Assembly: GCA_030704615.1 (NCBI GenBank)
Contig: CM060732.1
Location: forward strand, 43,879,053-43,939,052
Origin: Takakia lepidozioides
Lineage: Eukaryota > Streptophyta > Takakiopsida > Takakiales > Takakiaceae
Length of the DNA stretch: 60,000 nt
Reading direction: 5' to 3'
This document shows, piece by piece, positions 57,430 through 60,000 of this stretch (position 1 is its first letter; each line of letters starts with the position of its first letter). Both the position numbers and the translations under genes were made by a program. The notes under the pieces are model-generated. The model did not search any database. It was not told the DNA's origin and saw only the letters and a list, made by a program, of their open reading frames with translations.

Positions 57430-59432
57430 CATTCCTTTCAAGCAACTCTTCTTTCATCCTCACTGTGGTGCTTCTCCTCTGTGTGTCTTTCGAGAGGATT
57501 TTAACACGAGGAATACACGACTGGCATGCACAGAACGTTGAGTCAATGCATGATGAGTGTTGGCGGAGACAGCAGCCTGTGTGAACAAGGGATGCATCAC
57601 TCCGCCCAACTAAAAGGCATATAATAAGTATGTTCTTGATCAAAGGCTGAAATGCCCATATCTCTTCAACTCTTTATCTCTTCAACCCAACATGAGACAT
57701 TCTTAGCTCCTTTTACGACATGCTGTTGTCGTCGCCATGTTCTCTCTCCATATGTCAATGGCTCTAGTTGTTTTTCGGCTTGGCTTGCAAACTGATGATG
57801 GGTAGAAGTAGAAAAAAAATGTGTATTTCTTGCATCCCGGACAGGAAGCCAGCCGTGGAAAGGGTTTGAAGCAATTGTAATAGCATAAACTGTTGAGAAA
57901 CAAACCACTACACGGAGCTGCACACTAGAACCAGCTTGTGATATTACCATACTTAGCCATGCCTACAAAGTTAGAGTCAGTATTAGGCTTTCTATGCCTA
58001 CACACATATTCCACTTGTAGAGTGTTTTTGTCAACAAAAATGTCAATTTCAAAACATTGCAAGAAATGAGTGATTGCAAGTTACAGGCACTCCCTGGAGA
58101 AGCAAAACTCAGCTCCCAAAGTTCAATAATGTGTTCCATGAACATGTCCGAAGAGAGAGAAATTAGCTGACAGAACCAACACCATTGGAATCCCTGCAGA
58201 TTGCTTTAGATAAAGCTAGATTGACTAAGAATATTGACAATTTAGCACTGCTTTTCAAAGCAGGTATCTATGTGAGTGCACGAGACATGAGAGACTCCGG
58301 CAGAAGTCGACATAGATAAGAACGAATTCCCCTAGCAAGCTAGAGTATTGTCCACAAACATGAAGTCAGACATCAACCTACAACTCAACCTTTAGATGAA
58401 GCAACTTGACATTTTCTAGATGTATATTTTAAGAAGTTAAAGGCTTGTGGACTTCTTTTTAAGCTGATATACAACAGTTGAAGTCATTCAATATTTCATC
58501 AACTTCAGAAGAATCCAGCTATTTTCCGTAGGGATCATGTAGGAAGTAAAGACCTCCGGAGGTCACTCATGACAGGAAGGAGACGTTTGCAGAAACAACT
58601 TAGCCACTTGATGAGGAAAGTATTGAATGCACCATTGACAAATCCAAGGGATTCTTATGGAACTTGGACAAATAAAAGGAAGCTTGTTACCAAATTTATG
58701 AGGGTTCAACCCTCAAGGCCATGCAAACTTTGCAGGGGTCTGCAAGATGTGACCATTCGTGAGGTTTTAAACAAAAACCTGTAGGAACCTCTTCTTCAAA
58801 CAGCACACAATTATAGTGCAATGCACGCAGGAGGGAGAGAGAGACATACACCCACGCACACACAGAGCCATCATGTATATTTCCTAGAAAGACAATGACC
58901 CCACTCCCTGCACGTCCAGGCATAGCAAACATGCCCTCAATTTGATTTGTTGTCTAGCACTCATTTACTTCTAGCCTGCAGACAAAAGGATTTGGATTAC
59001 TACTTTCACCTCAACTAGATGGCAAAGGACTTGGGTGCCAAGCCAAAACTATGGAGGTCACCGAGGATTGGTCTCCCAAGTACCCCTTCAAGCCATAAAT
59101 CCTTCCAATCCTTGAAGGGACTCCTGAGAATCAAGCACCAGCACTTCACAAAGGGATCAAAACATTATTCTTGATAGAAGGCCTAATTCTGCCCCAATCT
59201 CATGCAGTGTCGCACAAACAATTCATAAATGAATCCACATGGACCGGGAGAAAAGTGTCAGACAAACAGTGGTCATTCCCGTTACTTCCCTTCCTGATGG
59301 ATAACTCATTTGGCTCTCACCAATGGACCCCTGAAACTTCAGGATATCACACCAAAGTCCACTTGGGCAGTTGCATCTTATTACCCATAGCACATCTGCA
59401 GCAGTATACAACCCACCACGGTTGAAAGTGGC
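57430..59432. other. intergenic, no gene supported
   Basis: Probably includes the 3' flank of the minus-strand gene ending at 59433. A 71-codon plus-strand frame at 58569-58784 (LNAPLTNPRDSYGTW, PCKLCRG) is not identifiable. Nothing else is seen. Confidence 0.4.
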
Positions 59433-59729
59433 CTACACTTTCAATTTTGCGACCTCTTTACTGGAATCTGAAGCAACCTCTCTTTCCAGCTTTTCTAGCT
59501 CTTCTCTGGTGCGTGTTTCTTCCATTTCCAACTTGCGTCGCTCATCTTCTTCTTCTTCTTTCTCATCCTGGTCTTCAAACTCTTTCTGTGCAGCCATGGC
59601 TTTCAAAATAGGATCCCTGAGCACTGAGATCAGACCCCCACCAACCCTGTACTCAGCTTCATCACCTATTAGATACAGACGCTGGTCAGCTGCACTTGGG
59701 ATGTCCACTGCCAGCAACTTGAAATCATA
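59433..59729 (-). CDS. last exon of an unrecognised gene (3' partial view)
   Basis: The acceptor TTTCTTTGCAG precedes 59729, and the frame runs to TAG at 59433-59435. The 98 residues begin YDFKLLAVDIPSAADQRLYL, then IGDEAEYRVGGGLISVLRD and PILKAMAAQKEFEDQDEK, and end in a highly charged Glu/Lys-rich segment (EEEEDERRKLEMEE, REELEKLEREV) that is probably a coiled coil or helix. The first 55 residues look like a conserved globular domain edge. I do not recognise the family. Upstream exons lie beyond about 59.8 kb and probably outside the window. Confidence 0.6.
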   Translation of the reverse strand, partial: YDFKLLAVDIPSAADQRLYLIGDEAEYRVGGGLISVLRDPILKAMAAQKEFEDQDEKEEEEDERRKLEMEETRTREELEKLEREVASDSSKEVAKLKV

Positions 59730-60000
59730 CTGCAAAGAAACAACAAGAATAGTCATAAACTTGAGCATACTTCACGATCCTGCCATTCATATTTCCTCAA
59801 CCTTCCCCAAGTGTGGCCACCACATGACAAAAATAAACCTCATTTTCACACCCAAGTTCAAAGCTGTCATGTCTTTTATCCTTCACTGGCAAAGGAAGGA
59901 CTGCTGCATACAGAAAGTCATTCATGAGTAGAATGATCACAATGACTTTCAGGATTAAGCACCTCAAGTATGAGTGTAGTGGCACAGGCCTCTTCAATTT

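Noticed and set aside
57308-57643. 111-codon minus-strand ORF
   Set aside because: It runs antisense through the tRNA-Trp gene and its T-run terminator; the reading is a by-product of the tRNA sequence.

Overview
This window is nuclear DNA of a land plant, most likely a non-seed vascular plant such as a fern or lycophyte. That placement is an inference. It rests on two spliced genes with GT-AG introns (a plastid-type beta-amylase and a very large MEE44-like non-canonical poly(A) polymerase), a plant-type nuclear tRNA-Trp, remnants of PLS-type PPR and OSB/PDF-motif organellar proteins, and a heavy load of DNA transposons and LINEs.

Left part (1-28.7 kb). This is almost entirely transposable-element territory. 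It holds a 0.6-kb terminal-inverted-repeat element (255-859), a dead pogo/Tigger-type transposase (about 3.5-5.3 kb, minus), dispersed copies of an OSB-like PDF-motif cassette (6-10 kb) interrupted by an RT-less LINE copy, a decayed large zinc-finger/DDE-like transposase (10.15-14.6 kb), and two C-rich LINE remnants. Two clear CACTA elements follow. A 3.6-kb one (17358-20973, 3-bp TSD ACT) sits inside the second LINE remnant and carries PPR and PDF-motif gene fragments. A 1.0-kb one (21862-22856, TSD CAT) splits another PPR fragment. After a gene-poor stretch with bZIP-type ACGT motifs come minisatellites (26-27.3 kb) and a 379-bp MITE with a 10-bp TSD.

Middle part (30.3-48.8 kb). A short gene for an LEA-like small protein (minus) has an ABRE, an RY element and a CE3-like element upstream of its TATA box. 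Next to it is the main gene of the window: a 15-exon minus-strand gene (48825 to 32694) that I could join in frame across all introns to about 1907 codons, with a nucleotidyltransferase and PAP-associated region resembling Arabidopsis MEE44. Its introns hold several LINE insertions, all antisense to it. The largest is a 2991-bp element at 34925-37915 with a perfect 16-bp target-site duplication. It encodes an AP-endonuclease and a C-terminal zinc-binding region but no reverse transcriptase.

Right part (49-60 kb). A four-exon beta-amylase gene (53896 to 51463, minus, 628 codons) has a 186-bp tandem duplication downstream. Further right are a long fold-back element (55.9-56.2 kb), a tRNA-Trp(CCA) gene (57321-57392), and the last exon of an unrecognised minus-strand gene (59729-59433) that continues beyond the window.

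No CRISPR array, rRNA operon or bacterial-type feature was seen.
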